From: Chitinibacter fontanus
GTDB lineage: Bacteria; Pseudomonadota; Gammaproteobacteria; Burkholderiales; Chitinibacteraceae
NCBI RefSeq assembly: GCF_013423785.1
Contig: NZ_CP058952.1
Location: forward strand, 620,001 to 684,000
Length of the DNA: 64,000 nt
Direction: 5' to 3'
Positions 20,180-29,999 of this stretch are shown here, piece by piece. The stretch's first letter is position 1, and each line of letters begins with the position of its first letter. Both the position numbers and the translations under genes were made by a program. The notes beneath the pieces are model-generated. The model did no database searches. It saw only the letters and a program-made list of their open reading frames with translations, and was not told where the DNA came from.

Positions 20180-20293
20180 GATCAGACTCTCCTAGTTTTA
20201 TCATCGGCCTGCAATTTGCAGACATGTGGCTAAGATGCTGTGAAATCAAAAAAGTTTCAAGCCATCTTTGCAAAATGGGTAAGTTGTTAGGAA

Positions 20294-21376
20294 TTAATCC
20301 TCAATACCAAGCTGTAGCGCAGGGAAATACGTGGCGATTTCAGCCAGATCAAGCTCAGCCGGAGTTCGATAGCGCCAACGGGGTGCGAGCTGTCGATCAA
20401 TCAAGGTACTGTAGATCCCGGCCTGAAAATCACCATAGCGCAATGCACTTGCTGCAATCGAGGTTTCGATCTGCACCGTCTGTGCCAGTGTTTTAGGGGC
20501 ACATAGCTGCTGTAAAGCCCAGCTTAAATACAGTGAAGTCGGTGAAGCCTTCAGCACCCGCTGCGCTGCATGCTGTAAATAGGTGTCAGAACTGTGCGCC
20601 AATGTCGCCAGATAAGCCAAAGCCTGCGGCAGTGTCAGCGCATTGAGCTGCTGATAGTACTGAGGCTCAGCAGTTAACTTTGCGGCGGGTATATGCGCGG
20701 GTAAAGGCTGCGCATCGAGAAACTCGCTTAATAACGCAGCATCCGTGTCCGATTGACCGCTCCAAGCTAGCTGCGCCATAGCCATTAGCGTAGCGTGGCG
20801 CTGACTATCGGGCAGCAGCCAATCCGCAGCGCCTAATGCCATCGCATCACGAGCATTGATTGCAGCCCCTGTTAGCGCCAGAAAACGGCCTGCACCAGCG
20901 AGCTTTGGCAACCACCAGCTCGCGGCAACATCAGGAAATAAGCCAATCCCGGTCTCCGGCATGGCCAAACGGCTTGACTCGGTAACAATACGATGACTTG
21001 CTGCGGCAAACAGCCCCCAACCTCCGCCCATGACAATGCCGTGCCCCCATGCTAAAACAGGTTTGGGATATTCACGGATCGTTTGGCATAAGCGATATTC
21101 TTCGCTAAAAAAAGCATCGCCCTGACAAAGCTGTTCTGGCTTGCTCATCGCCAAGTACAAGGCTTTCAAATCACCTCCAGCACAAAACCCTCGCTCGCCC
21201 GCACCTAGCAATACGACCGCGACAATCTGCTCATCATCCCGCCACTGCGCTAATGCGGCATCCATCTGACGAACCATCGCCAGATTCTGGGCGTTAATCC
21301 GCTCGGGCGCACTTAATGCCAAACATCCAATTTGTTGCCCCTGTGCGCATTGCAGTAGCGAAACATGCACGGTCAT
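20294..21376 (-). CDS. Enoyl-CoA hydratase/isomerase family, 3-hydroxyisobutyryl-CoA hydrolase type
   Basis: A 360-residue crotonase-fold enzyme. The oxyanion-hole motifs are ERGFCAGGDLKALY and GHGIVMGGGWGL, followed by the acid residue region AMPETGIGLFPDVAASWWL, which fits 3-hydroxyisobutyryl-CoA hydrolases better than simple hydratases; the length also fits that subfamily. It would act in valine breakdown, but no other valine genes are near. The ATG at 21376 has AAGGA 7 bases upstream; a longer frame to 21436 has no homology. The substrate is inferred only. Confidence 0.8.
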   Translation of the reverse strand: MTVHVSLLQCAQGQQIGCLALSAPERINAQNLAMVRQMDAALAQWRDDEQIVAVVLLGAGERGFCAGGDLKALYLAMSKPEQLCQGDAFFSEEYRLCQTIREYPKPVLAWGHGIVMGGGWGLFAAASHRIVTESSRLAMPETGIGLFPDVAASWWLPKLAGAGRFLALTGAAINARDAMALGAADWLLPDSQRHATLMAMAQLAWSGQSDTDAALLSEFLDAQPLPAHIPAAKLTAEPQYYQQLNALTLPQALAYLATLAHSSDTYLQHAAQRVLKASPTSLYLSWALQQLCAPKTLAQTVQIETSIAASALRYGDFQAGIYSTLIDRQLAPRWRYRTPAELDLAEIATYFPALQLGIED

Positions 21377-21527
21377 CCTCAAATCCTTTTCAAGCCATTC
21401 GTCCTGCAGATTTAGCCCACGCCTTGCCTGCGGCACAAGCAGTAATTTCCTTTATAGCGCTCAGCTGTAACACAAGCATACCGATGCTCACCTATAGTGC
21501 AGCCATTGATTCACGGCATAAACCACA

Positions 21528-22538
21528 ATGAGAGAATTGGCCGAATTAGCACAACTTGAAGAGTTAATAGCCCACGCACCCGCCGGCATGGTGGTTGCGC
21601 TACACGGGCAAATCAACTCGGAAGAATACAGTTACCCGCTGTATAGCTTCAGTATCGGCAATCGGGCAGCAGAGGCTCCCGTGCTGGGTTTTTTCGGTGG
21701 GGTACATGGGCTAGAGCGGATCGGCTGCCAGATTGTCCTCTCGCTGCTGGCTAGCTTGTTGGTACGGTTAGAATGGGATAGTAGCTTGCAGCACCAGTTG
21801 CAAAAAATTCGTCTGGTATTTATGCCGCTGGTCAATCCGGCTGGAATGGCGCGCGGGTGGCGCAGTAACCCAGATGGAGTTGATTTAATGCGCAACGCCC
21901 CGATTGATGCACAACAAGCAGTACCGTGGCTGCTCGGAGGGCATCGTATTAGTCGCCATTTACCGTGGTATCGCGGGCAATTAGGGCAAGCCATGGCCGC
22001 AGAGAATCAAGCACTGTGCCAGTTAGTGCGCGAGCAGTTGCTTTGTAGCCCATTTAGTTTGGCGCTCGATTGCCATTCTGGGTTTGGTTTGCGCGATCGC
22101 CTGTGGTTTCCGTATGCATATACCCAGCAACCGATTGCACACTTGGCCGAAGTTTATTCACTGGCGGCCCTATTTCAACGCAGCTATCCCTACCATCCCT
22201 ACCTGATTGAGCCGCAAGCACGGCAATACATTACCCATGGCGATATCTGGGACTATTTGTATCAGCAACAATTAAGTAAACCTGAACGGGTATTCTTACC
22301 ACTGACATTGGAATTGGGGTCGTGGCTGTGGATCAAAAAAAACCCACGTCAATTGCTGTCGCTCGATGGATTGTTTAATCCCATCGTGGCGCATCGGGAA
22401 CAACGAGTTCTGCGCAAGCATCTCATGCTATTCGAATTTCTAATCCGGGCAGTACACGATTTTGAGCAATGGCAGGTTGCGGCCAGCGCGCGTGCGCAGC
22501 TCACTCAACAAGCACTTAATCGCTGGTATCGAGCATGA
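21528..22538 (+). CDS. M14-family zinc carboxypeptidase-like protein
   Basis: A 336-residue protein with the M14 metal-binding pattern: HxxE in GGVHGLERIG, the third zinc His in LALDCHSGFG, a substrate Arg/Asn pair in NPAGMARGWRSNPDGVDLMRN, and a catalytic Glu candidate in LTLELGSW. There is no signal peptide, so it is likely cytoplasmic. It could act on peptides, peptidoglycan fragments or N-acyl amino acids. The stop overlaps the next start (ATGA), coupling it to an alpha/beta hydrolase. Confidence 0.8.
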   Translation: MRELAELAQLEELIAHAPAGMVVALHGQINSEEYSYPLYSFSIGNRAAEAPVLGFFGGVHGLERIGCQIVLSLLASLLVRLEWDSSLQHQLQKIRLVFMPLVNPAGMARGWRSNPDGVDLMRNAPIDAQQAVPWLLGGHRISRHLPWYRGQLGQAMAAENQALCQLVREQLLCSPFSLALDCHSGFGLRDRLWFPYAYTQQPIAHLAEVYSLAALFQRSYPYHPYLIEPQARQYITHGDIWDYLYQQQLSKPERVFLPLTLELGSWLWIKKNPRQLLSLDGLFNPIVAHREQRVLRKHLMLFEFLIRAVHDFEQWQVAASARAQLTQQALNRWYRA

Positions 22539-23275
22539 AAACTTGGGTCTTATTGCGAGGCTTAATGCGTGAAACACGCCATTGGGGCCGCTTTGTCCCA
22601 CTGCTACAAGCTCATTTTCCGGATGATCAAATCATCTGCATTGAATGGCCGGGCAATGGTGAACTAAATCAGCAACAAAGCTATAACTCCATACAACAGA
22701 TGGCAGGGTATTGCCAGCAAACACTTAACCAGCAGGGGCATACTGGCCCATACCATGTGGTTGCCATTTCATTAGGGGCGATGGTGGCACTGGAATGGGC
22801 TTACCAGCAACCCGCAGCACTGGCCAGCTGCACGCTGATCAATACCAGTTTGCGCCAGCAAAGCCCATTCTATCGGCGCTTAAATTGGCGCCAGTGGCCA
22901 CGACTGCTCCGGATACTTATTTTGCCCAGCGCGGCTCGCGAACGCGAGATTCTAGGCTTAACCAGTTACAGCGCCAATGAGCAGACGGTGCAACAGTGGC
23001 AACGCTATGCTGCGCAATACCCAATCAGTAAGACAAATATCCTGCGCCAGCTCTGGGCCGCCTGCCGCTATCGGGGCAGAGATGACGCACCGAAAGTACC
23101 CATCTTGCTGCTCAATAGTCTTGCAGATCAGTTAGTCGATCCGCGCTGCAGCCAGCAAATGGCCCAAATCTGGGGTTGCCCGTTACACAGCCACCCCAGC
23201 GCTGGTCACGATTTACCTTTGGATGCGCCAGACTGGCTCATCCAACAGATCTGCACACAGTTAATTTCAAAGTAA
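22535..23275 (+). CDS. Alpha/beta hydrolase
   Basis: A 246-residue hydrolase with a complete triad: Ser in VVAISLGAMVAL, Asp in LLNSLADQLVD, and His in SAGHDLPLD. The oxyanion region at the N-terminus is LLRGLMRETRHWG instead of the common HG motif. It is translated with the preceding M14 protein through an ATGA overlap, so the two may act on the same substrate, which is unknown. Confidence 0.8.
   Translation: MKTWVLLRGLMRETRHWGRFVPLLQAHFPDDQIICIEWPGNGELNQQQSYNSIQQMAGYCQQTLNQQGHTGPYHVVAISLGAMVALEWAYQQPAALASCTLINTSLRQQSPFYRRLNWRQWPRLLRILILPSAAREREILGLTSYSANEQTVQQWQRYAAQYPISKTNILRQLWAACRYRGRDDAPKVPILLLNSLADQLVDPRCSQQMAQIWGCPLHSHPSAGHDLPLDAPDWLIQQICTQLISK
22705..22756. repeat. 52-bp bipartite repeat inside the hydrolase gene, one mismatch
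   Basis: GGGTAT at 22706 and ATACCA at 22750, 38 bases between arms. Inside coding sequence; could be chance on its own. Confidence 0.3.
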
Positions 23276-23355
23276 TGCTCCCGTCGAGGGCAACTATGCA
23301 CTATCTTGAAGGCTGATTACCAACCACCTCTTACACCTAACAAAGGAATTACACT

Positions 23356-23895
23356 ATGAAAGTTCTCGCCATTTGCGGTAGTTTGCGTGCCAAATCTAGC
23401 AATAAAGGCCTGCTACGGTGTGCGCAAGCCAACGCCCCAGAGGGCATGCAAATTAGCATTGCAGATTTATCCCAAATCCCCTTTTACAATGCGGATATCA
23501 CCGAGCAACCTGCGGCAGTGAAACAACTACTTGCGCAAATGGCAGAGGCTGATGCCTTTATTTTTGGCGGACCTGAATACAATTATTCGATCTCACCAGC
23601 GCTAAAAAATGCCATCGATTGGGCTTCGCGCGTGGAAGGCAACACGATTTTTGCCGGTAAAGCCGTGGCTTTGATGGGTGCTGGCGGCGGCATGGGCACG
23701 TCACGGGCGCAATATCATTTACGCCAAGTCTGCGTATTTGTCGACTTGCATCCTCTCAATAAACCCGAGGTATTTGCCAATGCATTTGCCGGCGGATTTG
23801 ATGCGGATGGCAATGTAATTGATGAAAAAATCAAAGAAAATGTTCGTACCCAGTTAGTCGCGCTGGCTGATTGGTCGAAAAAGATCAGTAGTTAA
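23356..23895 (+). CDS. NADPH-dependent FMN reductase (ChrR/azoreductase-like)
   Basis: A 179-residue flavodoxin-fold protein. The FMN phosphate loop is GSLRAKSSN near the N-terminus, and the second flavin motif FGGPEYNYSISPALKNAIDW is typical of NAD(P)H:quinone or chromate reductases. A conserved GAGGGMGTSRAQYHLRQ block follows. It probably reduces quinones by two electrons to limit oxidative stress. AAAGGA precedes the ATG. A 51-bp repeat follows the gene. Confidence 0.87.
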   Translation: MKVLAICGSLRAKSSNKGLLRCAQANAPEGMQISIADLSQIPFYNADITEQPAAVKQLLAQMAEADAFIFGGPEYNYSISPALKNAIDWASRVEGNTIFAGKAVALMGAGGGMGTSRAQYHLRQVCVFVDLHPLNKPEVFANAFAGGFDADGNVIDEKIKENVRTQLVALADWSKKISS

Positions 23896-23910
23896 AAACC
23901 AATAAACTAA

Positions 23911-23961
23911 AGGGTATATTCCTCAAGATCAATACCAGAAAGACCTAGATGCGTATACCCT
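23911..23961. repeat. 51-bp bipartite repeat, exact arms
   Basis: AGGGTAT and ATACCCT at the two ends, 37 bases between the six-base arms. It lies between the convergent flavin-reductase and bpt genes and might also act as a weak hairpin. Confidence 0.75.
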
Positions 23962-23970
23962 TTTAAACTG

Positions 23971-24693
23971 CTAATCGAGCACTTTCCACTCGCCTTTCAC
24001 ACGGCCTTCAATCGGCTGATACTGGGTTTTGTACGACATCTTGCGGCAGTCTTTAATCCAGTACCCCAGATAAACATAGGGCAAGCCCAACTGCTTGGCC
24101 AGCCCAACCTGCCAGACTACGTTGTAAACCCCTAAGCTACGTGAAGCGAGATCAGGGTCAAAAAAGGTATATACCGATGAGATACCATCATCAAGCTGAT
24201 CGATCAGGCTCACCATCCGCACTTCGCCATCTTCGATAAACTCGGCTAGAAAACTCGCTACATTGCTTTTCAGTAAAAAACTTTCGTACTGCTCGCGATT
24301 ATCCTGATCCATCCCACCGCCTGAATGGCGTGACTGCTGGTAACGTTGATACAGAAGAAAGTGCTCTTCACGGAATGTGAGATCCATCAGACGAACCTTC
24401 AGGCTTTGGTTGCGCTGCATCACCCGCCGCTGGGTACGGTTGGGTTGGAACTGATTCGCAGGCAAGCGTACTGGCACACAAGCCTGGCAATGATCACACC
24501 ACGGACGATAGACAAATTGCCCACTGCGACGAAAGCCTTGCTCGACCAGCTGACTGTAGACATGGGTATTAATTAAATCGGATGGCACCGCTACTTGCGA
24601 GCGGGCAGCATGATCTTCAAGATAACTACAGGGGTACGGCGCGGTGGCATAAAACTGTAACTGCACCGTATGCTTGCGAAAAGTATCGTTCAT
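23971..24693 (-). CDS. bpt: Aspartate/glutamate leucyltransferase (Bpt)
   Basis: Transfers leucine from Leu-tRNA to N-terminal Asp or Glu, creating an N-degron for ClpAP. The 240 residues show the ATE/Bpt features: Cys-containing [25 protein letters not shown], and the GNAT-like C-terminal region [18 protein letters not shown] followed by [19 protein letters not shown]. It lies directly downstream of aat (22 bases), an arrangement also known in Vibrio. Confidence 0.95.
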   Translation of the reverse strand: MNDTFRKHTVQLQFYATAPYPCSYLEDHAARSQVAVPSDLINTHVYSQLVEQGFRRSGQFVYRPWCDHCQACVPVRLPANQFQPNRTQRRVMQRNQSLKVRLMDLTFREEHFLLYQRYQQSRHSGGGMDQDNREQYESFLLKSNVASFLAEFIEDGEVRMVSLIDQLDDGISSVYTFFDPDLASRSLGVYNVVWQVGLAKQLGLPYVYLGYWIKDCRKMSYKTQYQPIEGRVKGEWKVLD

Positions 24694-24715
24694 AGCGGCC
24701 TCGTTATGGCCCTGC

Positions 24716-25420
24716 CTATGCAGCGCCTAATGATTCGTAGCGATAGGGCCAGGGACCAAGCACATCGTTTTGAGCCGTCAGCTGTGTTAGCCGTTGCATA
24801 AACTCATCGCGGCTGATTTCCCTTGCACCAAAGCGGGCTAAGTGTTCGGTATGCATCTGACAATCGATTAGCCCAAAACCCTGTGCAGCCAACCACTGCA
24901 CGGCATGCACAAAGGTGATTTTGGAGGCATCGGCTCGTCGAGCGAACATAGACTCACCATAGAACATTTTTCCGATCGCCATGCCATAAAGCCCACCAAC
25001 CAGCTCATCATCAATCCAACATTCAAAGCTGTGCGCGTAGCCGGCATGATGCAAGGCTGCGTAGGCCTCGATCATTTCATCGGAGATCCAGGTGCCAGCC
25101 TGTTCACCACGAGGGGCGGCACAGCCAGCCATCACATCACGAAATGCGGTATCAAAGGTGATTCGATAGGCTTTGTTGCGAATTACTTTCGCTAGTGAGC
25201 GATGAATATGCAATTCATCCGGGAACAACACCATCCGCGGGCTGGGGCTCCACCATAAAATGGGCTCGCCGGGCATAAACCACGGGAAAATACCTTGCCG
25301 ATAGGCCGCCAACAGGCGAGATGGAGATAGATCCCCTCCCGCCGCTAGCAAACCATTGGGCTCAAGCAGTGCTTGAGCCAACGGAGGAAACTGGTGGCGA
25401 TGATCAAGCCAAGGGATCAT
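24716..25420 (-). CDS. aat: Leucyl/phenylalanyl-tRNA-protein transferase
   Basis: Adds Leu or Phe to N-terminal Lys or Arg in the N-degron pathway. The 234 residues contain the signatures [41 protein letters not shown] and [19 protein letters not shown], followed by [19 protein letters not shown]. It is the first gene of an aat-bpt pair. The ClpS adaptor and ClpA are not in the window. Confidence 0.96.
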   Translation of the reverse strand: MIPWLDHRHQFPPLAQALLEPNGLLAAGGDLSPSRLLAAYRQGIFPWFMPGEPILWWSPSPRMVLFPDELHIHRSLAKVIRNKAYRITFDTAFRDVMAGCAAPRGEQAGTWISDEMIEAYAALHHAGYAHSFECWIDDELVGGLYGMAIGKMFYGESMFARRADASKITFVHAVQWLAAQGFGLIDCQMHTEHLARFGAREISRDEFMQRLTQLTAQNDVLGPWPYRYESLGAA

Positions 25421-25441
25421 GACTTTGCATCAAATTGGCGG

Positions 25442-25867
25442 TTATTTCTTGGGCTTGACTTGGCATTCGCCACACAAACCATATAGATACATCTCGTGCT
25501 CTTGAATTTGAAAGCCATGTTTTTCGGCAATGGTTTCTTGGCGAGCTTCAATTTCAGGGTCGAAAAACTCTTCGACCTTGCCGCATTTAACGCACACTAG
25601 ATGATCATGGTGATCACCGTGGTTTAACTCGAACACCGATTTACCAGTTTCGAAATGGTGGCGTACTAAAATGCCAGCCTGCTCAAATTGGGTCAGTACG
25701 CGATACACCGTGGCCAAACCAACATCGATTTCTTCCGCCAACAATAAACGATACACATCTTCAGCCGTCAGATGGCGTTCAGTGCTCGTTTCAAACAAAT
25801 TCAGAATTTTCAAACGCGGGCCAGTGGCCTTTAAACCCATGCCTTTTAATTCAGCTGCTTTGCTCAT
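25442..25867 (-). CDS. fur: Ferric uptake regulator Fur
   Basis: Iron-responsive repressor of 141 residues. The winged helix (about 8-80) includes [10 protein letters not shown] and [19 protein letters not shown]. Metal-binding regions follow: [32 protein letters not shown] with a CxxC pair, and a C-terminal YGLCGEC second CxxC. The ATG at 25867 matches E. coli Fur; a longer frame to 25888 is less likely. It is divergent from bamE over 102 bases; no clear Fur box is seen there. Confidence 0.96.
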   Translation of the reverse strand: MSKAAELKGMGLKATGPRLKILNLFETSTERHLTAEDVYRLLLAEEIDVGLATVYRVLTQFEQAGILVRHHFETGKSVFELNHGDHHDHLVCVKCGKVEEFFDPEIEARQETIAEKHGFQIQEHEMYLYGLCGECQVKPKK

Positions 25868-25969
25868 TTTAATTTTCCCACTTTCCAAATGTGCGGTGTT
25901 GGCGCAATACGGTTATCATATAGCGTTTTTCGGTGCCGCGCACCGACCCTAACAGTGAAGCGTACGAGC

Positions 25970-26437
25970 ATGAAGGCTAGAATCTTAACTGTAATCCTCA
26001 GTAGTGGCCTGTTAATGACAGGTTGCAGCGTAGTCAATTTCATCACGCCTTATAAGCTGGATATTCCGCAGGGCAATGAGTTAACTGCTGACCAGGTTGA
26101 AAATCTGAAGGTCGGAATGACGCCAGCACAGGTGCGTTTTGTCTTAGGCACCCCCTTATTGGTTGACCCTTTCCACCAGAATCGCTGGGAATATGTTTAC
26201 CGCGATCAAAAAGCCGGTACCGTCAAAGCCCAGAAACGATTTACCGTGTTTTTTGAAAACAATCTGGTGACTTCATGGCAAGGTGATGTACTACCTGAGC
26301 CAGCAGCACGTACTGCACTGAAAAACCGTGCCAGTGCTCCAGCTGCGGCAGATGACCTGATGCGTATGAAAGCCGACCCCGCTAATCCGGGCAGCAAAGA
26401 CATTGAAGTAAAACCACTTATCGATAAAGGATTCTAA
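25970..26437 (+). CDS. bamE: Outer-membrane assembly lipoprotein BamE
   Basis: Component of the BAM complex inserting beta-barrel proteins. The 155-residue lipoprotein has a signal peptide with lipobox LMTGC. The SmpA/OmlA domain follows: YKLDIPQGNELTADQVENLK, VGMTPAQVRFVLGTPLL and NRWEYVYRDQ. A C-terminal Ala/Pro-rich tail extends beyond the E. coli protein. The ATG at 25970 follows only a weak ribosome site. The divergent fur-bamE order is common in proteobacteria, and dapB follows with no gap. Confidence 0.95.
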   Translation: MKARILTVILSSGLLMTGCSVVNFITPYKLDIPQGNELTADQVENLKVGMTPAQVRFVLGTPLLVDPFHQNRWEYVYRDQKAGTVKAQKRFTVFFENNLVTSWQGDVLPEPAARTALKNRASAPAAADDLMRMKADPANPGSKDIEVKPLIDKGF

Positions 26438-27238
26438 ATGACGATGAAAATCGCCATTGCCGGTGCCAGTGGCCGTATGGGCCGCATGCTGATCGAAGCT
26501 GTTATTGCAGCGCCAGACGCACAATTATTCGCCGCACTTGACCGCGCGGGTAGCGACAGCATTGGCACAGATGCTACTGCGTTTCTCGGAAAAAATAGCG
26601 GCGTATTAATTGCCAGCGACCTTGCTGCGCTCGATGGCGCGGATGTGATTATCGACTTCACCCGCCCTGAAGGCACTTTAGAGCACCTCAAGGCCTGCCA
26701 AGCCTACGGCGTGAATATGATTATCGGCACCACCGGCTTTGATGAAGCAGGCCGCGCAGCCGTAGCCGCCGCCAGCGAAAAAATCGCCATTGTGTCGGCT
26801 TATAATATGAGCGTTGGTGTCAATCTGGTATTCAAATTACTGGAAATTGCCGCAGGCGTGCTCAACCAAGGTTACGACGTTGAAATCGTTGAAATGCACC
26901 ACAAACACAAAGTGGATGCACCATCGGGCACTGCGATTGCAATGGGCGAAGCTGTGACTAAAGCGTGGGATAAGGCACTGAAAGACGTCGCAGTTTGGTC
27001 ACGTGAAGGCATTACAGGCGAGCGCCAGGATGGCACAATTGGTTTTGCAGCGCTGCGTGGCGGCGATGTGATTGGAGACCATACGGTCGTGTTTGCCGGA
27101 GCAGGTGAACGTGTCGAAGTAACCCACAAAGCCAGTAATCGCACGATTTATGCACAAGGCAGCCTGCGCGCAGCACGCTTTTTGGCGGGCAAAACAGCGG
27201 GGCACTTCAACATGAAGGATGTGTTAGGTTTAAATTAA
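26438..27238 (+). CDS. dapB: 4-hydroxy-tetrahydrodipicolinate reductase
   Basis: Lysine/diaminopimelate pathway enzyme reducing the DapA product with NAD(P)H. The 266 residues begin with the Rossmann motif [17 protein letters not shown]; the catalytic block [18 protein letters not shown] is intact, with the paired histidines and lysine, and [13 protein letters not shown] near the C-terminus. The start directly abuts the bamE stop and its ribosome site AAAGGA lies within bamE, so the two are coupled. Confidence 0.97.
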   Translation: MTMKIAIAGASGRMGRMLIEAVIAAPDAQLFAALDRAGSDSIGTDATAFLGKNSGVLIASDLAALDGADVIIDFTRPEGTLEHLKACQAYGVNMIIGTTGFDEAGRAAVAAASEKIAIVSAYNMSVGVNLVFKLLEIAAGVLNQGYDVEIVEMHHKHKVDAPSGTAIAMGEAVTKAWDKALKDVAVWSREGITGERQDGTIGFAALRGGDVIGDHTVVFAGAGERVEVTHKASNRTIYAQGSLRAARFLAGKTAGHFNMKDVLGLN

Positions 27239-27263
27239 AGCCAAGCACGGACGCAAGACGTAA

Positions 27264-27296
27264 AAAAGCGAGGTCAGAAACGGCCTCGCTTTTTAT
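27264..27296 (+). terminator. Terminator after dapB
   Basis: AAAAGCGAGGTC/GGCCTCGCTTTT stem (one G-T pair) with a 6-base loop, followed by T-rich sequence. Confidence 0.9.
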
Positions 27297-27384
27297 CTTT
27301 CCTTCGATGAAATGAATAATCATTGCGGCAATTCAACATCCTGATTATTCGCTCTTTCCTACAACATACAATCGACTTCTCGTA

Positions 27385-27690
27385 GATCAAACTACCTTGA
27401 ATGCATTTAAAACTGTTAAAAGTTAGTCATTAACTTGGATCTAAACAGTACTGCAATGGCAGCAAAGATGCTGCGCAACGATCTACGACACATGCCACTA
27501 CGAAAGAACGTCATCTAAAGATCAACGAGTACTGGTTGGCACTCGTGGCTGGCTCGGTATTTCATTGATTGAGGCGAGTACCGTGACTGCCTTATACCGA
27601 AAACCATTTGCTTCTAGATCAATGTATTGATCAGGGCTAGCCTTTACGGCTGGGTACTAAAACAGCGAGAAAACAATTATTCAAATTGGC
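27385..27690 (+). pseudogene. Probable decayed GGDEF (diguanylate cyclase) fragment
   Basis: No intact gene is present between dapB and the next gene (about 475 bases). Reading across frames gives fragments in the correct order for a GGDEF domain: LNAFKTVK (for DHFKTVN), then AAKMLRNDLRH (for AxRLRxxLRx), LGISLIEA (for SIGIS), and LYGWVLKQRENNYS (for ALYxAKQxGRNN). Stops and frame changes separate them, and the GGDEF motif itself is lost. This is my pattern reading without an alignment and could be overinterpreted. Confidence 0.4.
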
Positions 27691-27771
27691 CTCCTGTGCT
27701 TCAGTTTTTAACAACAACTTATCGAATCCCAAACTGGCCTCCTGTTTTGTTGCTGTAGTATTACTCTAGTC

Positions 27772-28941
27772 CTAAATATTCAATCCTGCAACATATCCCG
27801 ACGACCAAGCCCATTGAAAATTGTAACCGCCCAGCCAGCCGGTCACATCAACCACCTCGCCGATGAAGTACAAGCCCGGCACTTTTCGCGCCATCATCGT
27901 CTTGGATAACAACTCATCGGTATCGACGCCACCGCGAGTCACCTCGGCTTTTTTGTAGCCGACTGTGCCCGATGGTTTGACTTGCCAGTGATGTAACTGC
28001 TGCTCGAGCTCTTGCAATACTTTGGTGGAGTATTGCTTCAAAGGCTTTACTTCACCTTTAGTTTGCAGCCATACCTGTACAAATCGTTTTGGCAACACAT
28101 CGGACAAGACCGTCGATAACAAAGCATCGCGGCTGGCATTAGCAAAAAAATCTTGTAAATCTAGATCTGGAATCAGATCAATTTCGATCAATTCGCCGGG
28201 CTGCCAGTAGCTCGAAATCTGCAAAATGGCCGGACCAGAAACGCCTTTATGCGTGAATAAAATTGCTTCGCGAAACTGTTGGTTTTGGCATGAAACGACG
28301 GCTTTTTCGATCGCCACGCCAGCCAATTCGGGCCATAAATCTTCGGGCTGAAAGGTCAATGGTACCAAGGCTGCGCTTTGCGGCACGATATTGAGACCAA
28401 ATTGTTTGGCTATTTCATAGCCAAATGCCGTCGCACCAATCTGTGGAATCGACAGCCCGCCCGTTGCGATCACCAACGATTGGCAATGCCAAGTTTCCTG
28501 ACTAGTTTCAACGATAAATCCACCTGCTTCTGCCGCGACCACACTGGTGATGCTGGTGCCCATGCGCCAAGTCACTTCGCCTTTGGCCACTTCGTCTTTC
28601 AGCATCTGAATAATGCCGTCCGAGTTTTGATCACAAAATAACTGGCCTAGCGTTTTTTCGTGAAAAGTCAGCCCATGCTGATACACCATGCCAATAAAGT
28701 CATGCTGGGTATATTGCTTGAGTGCCGATTTAACAAAATGCGGATTGTTGGAGATGTAGCAATCGGGGTGAATATTCAGATTGGTGAAATTGCAGCGCCC
28801 ACCACCCGAGATACGGATTTTCTCAGCCAGCTTGGTGCTGTGATCGACCAAGACCACTCGACGCCCACGCTGCCCAGCCGTTGCTGCGCACATTAAGCCA
28901 GCCGCGCCAGCACCAATAATCACTACATCCGTTTCAAACAT
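27772..28941 (-). CDS. HI0933-family FAD-dependent oxidoreductase (YhiN-like)
   Basis: A flavoprotein of about 389 residues with the N-terminal dinucleotide motif VIIGAGAAGLMCAATAGQRG and the family signature KIRISGGGRCNFTN. A second FAD motif VIATGGLSIPQIGATAFGYEIA and the C-terminal block GGVDTDELLSKTMMARKVPGLYFIGEVVDVTGWLG are both present. Its physiological role is unknown. The ATG at 28941 has GAGG 7 bases upstream; a TTG six bases earlier is an alternative. Confidence 0.9.
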   Translation of the reverse strand: MFETDVVIIGAGAAGLMCAATAGQRGRRVVLVDHSTKLAEKIRISGGGRCNFTNLNIHPDCYISNNPHFVKSALKQYTQHDFIGMVYQHGLTFHEKTLGQLFCDQNSDGIIQMLKDEVAKGEVTWRMGTSITSVVAAEAGGFIVETSQETWHCQSLVIATGGLSIPQIGATAFGYEIAKQFGLNIVPQSAALVPLTFQPEDLWPELAGVAIEKAVVSCQNQQFREAILFTHKGVSGPAILQISSYWQPGELIEIDLIPDLDLQDFFANASRDALLSTVLSDVLPKRFVQVWLQTKGEVKPLKQYSTKVLQELEQQLHHWQVKPSGTVGYKKAEVTRGGVDTDELLSKTMMARKVPGLYFIGEVVDVTGWLGGYNFQWAWSSGYVAGLNI

Positions 28942-29110
28942 ATTCAAACCTCATCGCAAGAGCGCATTGTACCTGCTTAATCCTGCATCGCACTCGGATC
29001 GCTAAAAGCGCTCACCTACTAGGGTATAACCCCATTGGCATTATTACGCAGGCGCGGCCCCCATGCGATGGCGTAAAATGGAAGAACTCACCACGCTGGA
29101 GCGTTTTTAC

Positions 29111-29914
29111 ATGCACACGATGATTGTTACCGACCTAGATGGCACCTTGCTCGATGCCGAACACAAAGTTGATCCTTTTACTGCCGAAACCATTCAAACA
29201 CTGGCAGCCAACGGCATCAATATCACGATTGCAACTGGTCGGCATTTTCTCGATGTCAAAGGCATTCGCAGCGTATTAGGTGTAGCGGCGCACTTAATCA
29301 CCTCCAATGGCGCACGCGTGCATGCACCGGATGACCAAGAAATTTATGCCGAGAATATTGCGCCAGACTTAGCCAGAACATTAATGCAACCCGCCATTTC
29401 AGCGGGTTCTTTACTCAATGCCTATGTGGATGAAGGTTGGCTGGTAGAAAAAGAAACACCCGAATTGGTTGGCGTTTATTACAAAGACTCTGGTTTTAGC
29501 TATCAAGTCTGCGATCTAAAAAACCACTCGGGCGAAGGGATCGCCAAGATTTTGTACATTGGTGAGCACGAGGCCTTGAGCCAAATCGAAGCCAATATTC
29601 TCGCCCAATACCGTGGTCAGGTTTACATTACCTTCTCTGCGCACGATTGCTTGGAAGTCATGGCGCCTAGCGTATCCAAAGGCCATGCCTTACAGGCGGT
29701 GCTAGCACGCCTTGATTCTGATAAGGCCCACTGCATTGCTTTTGGTGACGGACAAAATGACATCGAGATGCTGGGGGTGGCAGGCACTGCATTTGTGATG
29801 GCCAACGCCAGTGAAAAGCTAAAAGCAGCTCACCCCAATTTGCCTGTGATCGGCAGTAATGATAAACATGGCGTGGCAACGCAATTGCGGAGTATGTTTA
29901 AGGAACTGTTTTAA
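29111..29914 (+). CDS. Cof-type HAD phosphatase, YigL-like
   Basis: A HAD-superfamily hydrolase of 267 residues. Motif I is VTDLDGTLL (nucleophile and acid Asp), motif II is ITIATGRHF, and the Lys is in SKGHALQAVL. Motif IV is FGDGQNDIEML. The C2 cap region (HLITSNGARVH, CLEVMAPSVSKGHAL) closely resembles E. coli YigL, a phosphatase active on pyridoxal phosphate and sugar phosphates; the substrate here is inferred. The ATG at 29111 with TGGAG upstream is preferred over one at 29063. Confidence 0.87.
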   Translation: MHTMIVTDLDGTLLDAEHKVDPFTAETIQTLAANGINITIATGRHFLDVKGIRSVLGVAAHLITSNGARVHAPDDQEIYAENIAPDLARTLMQPAISAGSLLNAYVDEGWLVEKETPELVGVYYKDSGFSYQVCDLKNHSGEGIAKILYIGEHEALSQIEANILAQYRGQVYITFSAHDCLEVMAPSVSKGHALQAVLARLDSDKAHCIAFGDGQNDIEMLGVAGTAFVMANASEKLKAAHPNLPVIGSNDKHGVATQLRSMFKELF

Positions 29915-29999
29915 GTCCTTCAAGTCTGAAAAGGCAGCACTGGAACGGTTTTGCTCGCTAAGCCGAGTATGATCCACCAACAATCCTGGAGCCATGATC

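Noticed and set aside
25868..25969. Possible Fur box between fur and bamE
   Set aside because: GGTTATCATATAGCG gives only a weak match to the 19-bp consensus, so I did not annotate it.
29021..29032. Lone AGGGTATAACCCC near the YigL-like gene
   Set aside because: It has no ATACCC arm at 43-44 bases, so it is not a member of the bipartite repeat family; it is a short palindrome only.
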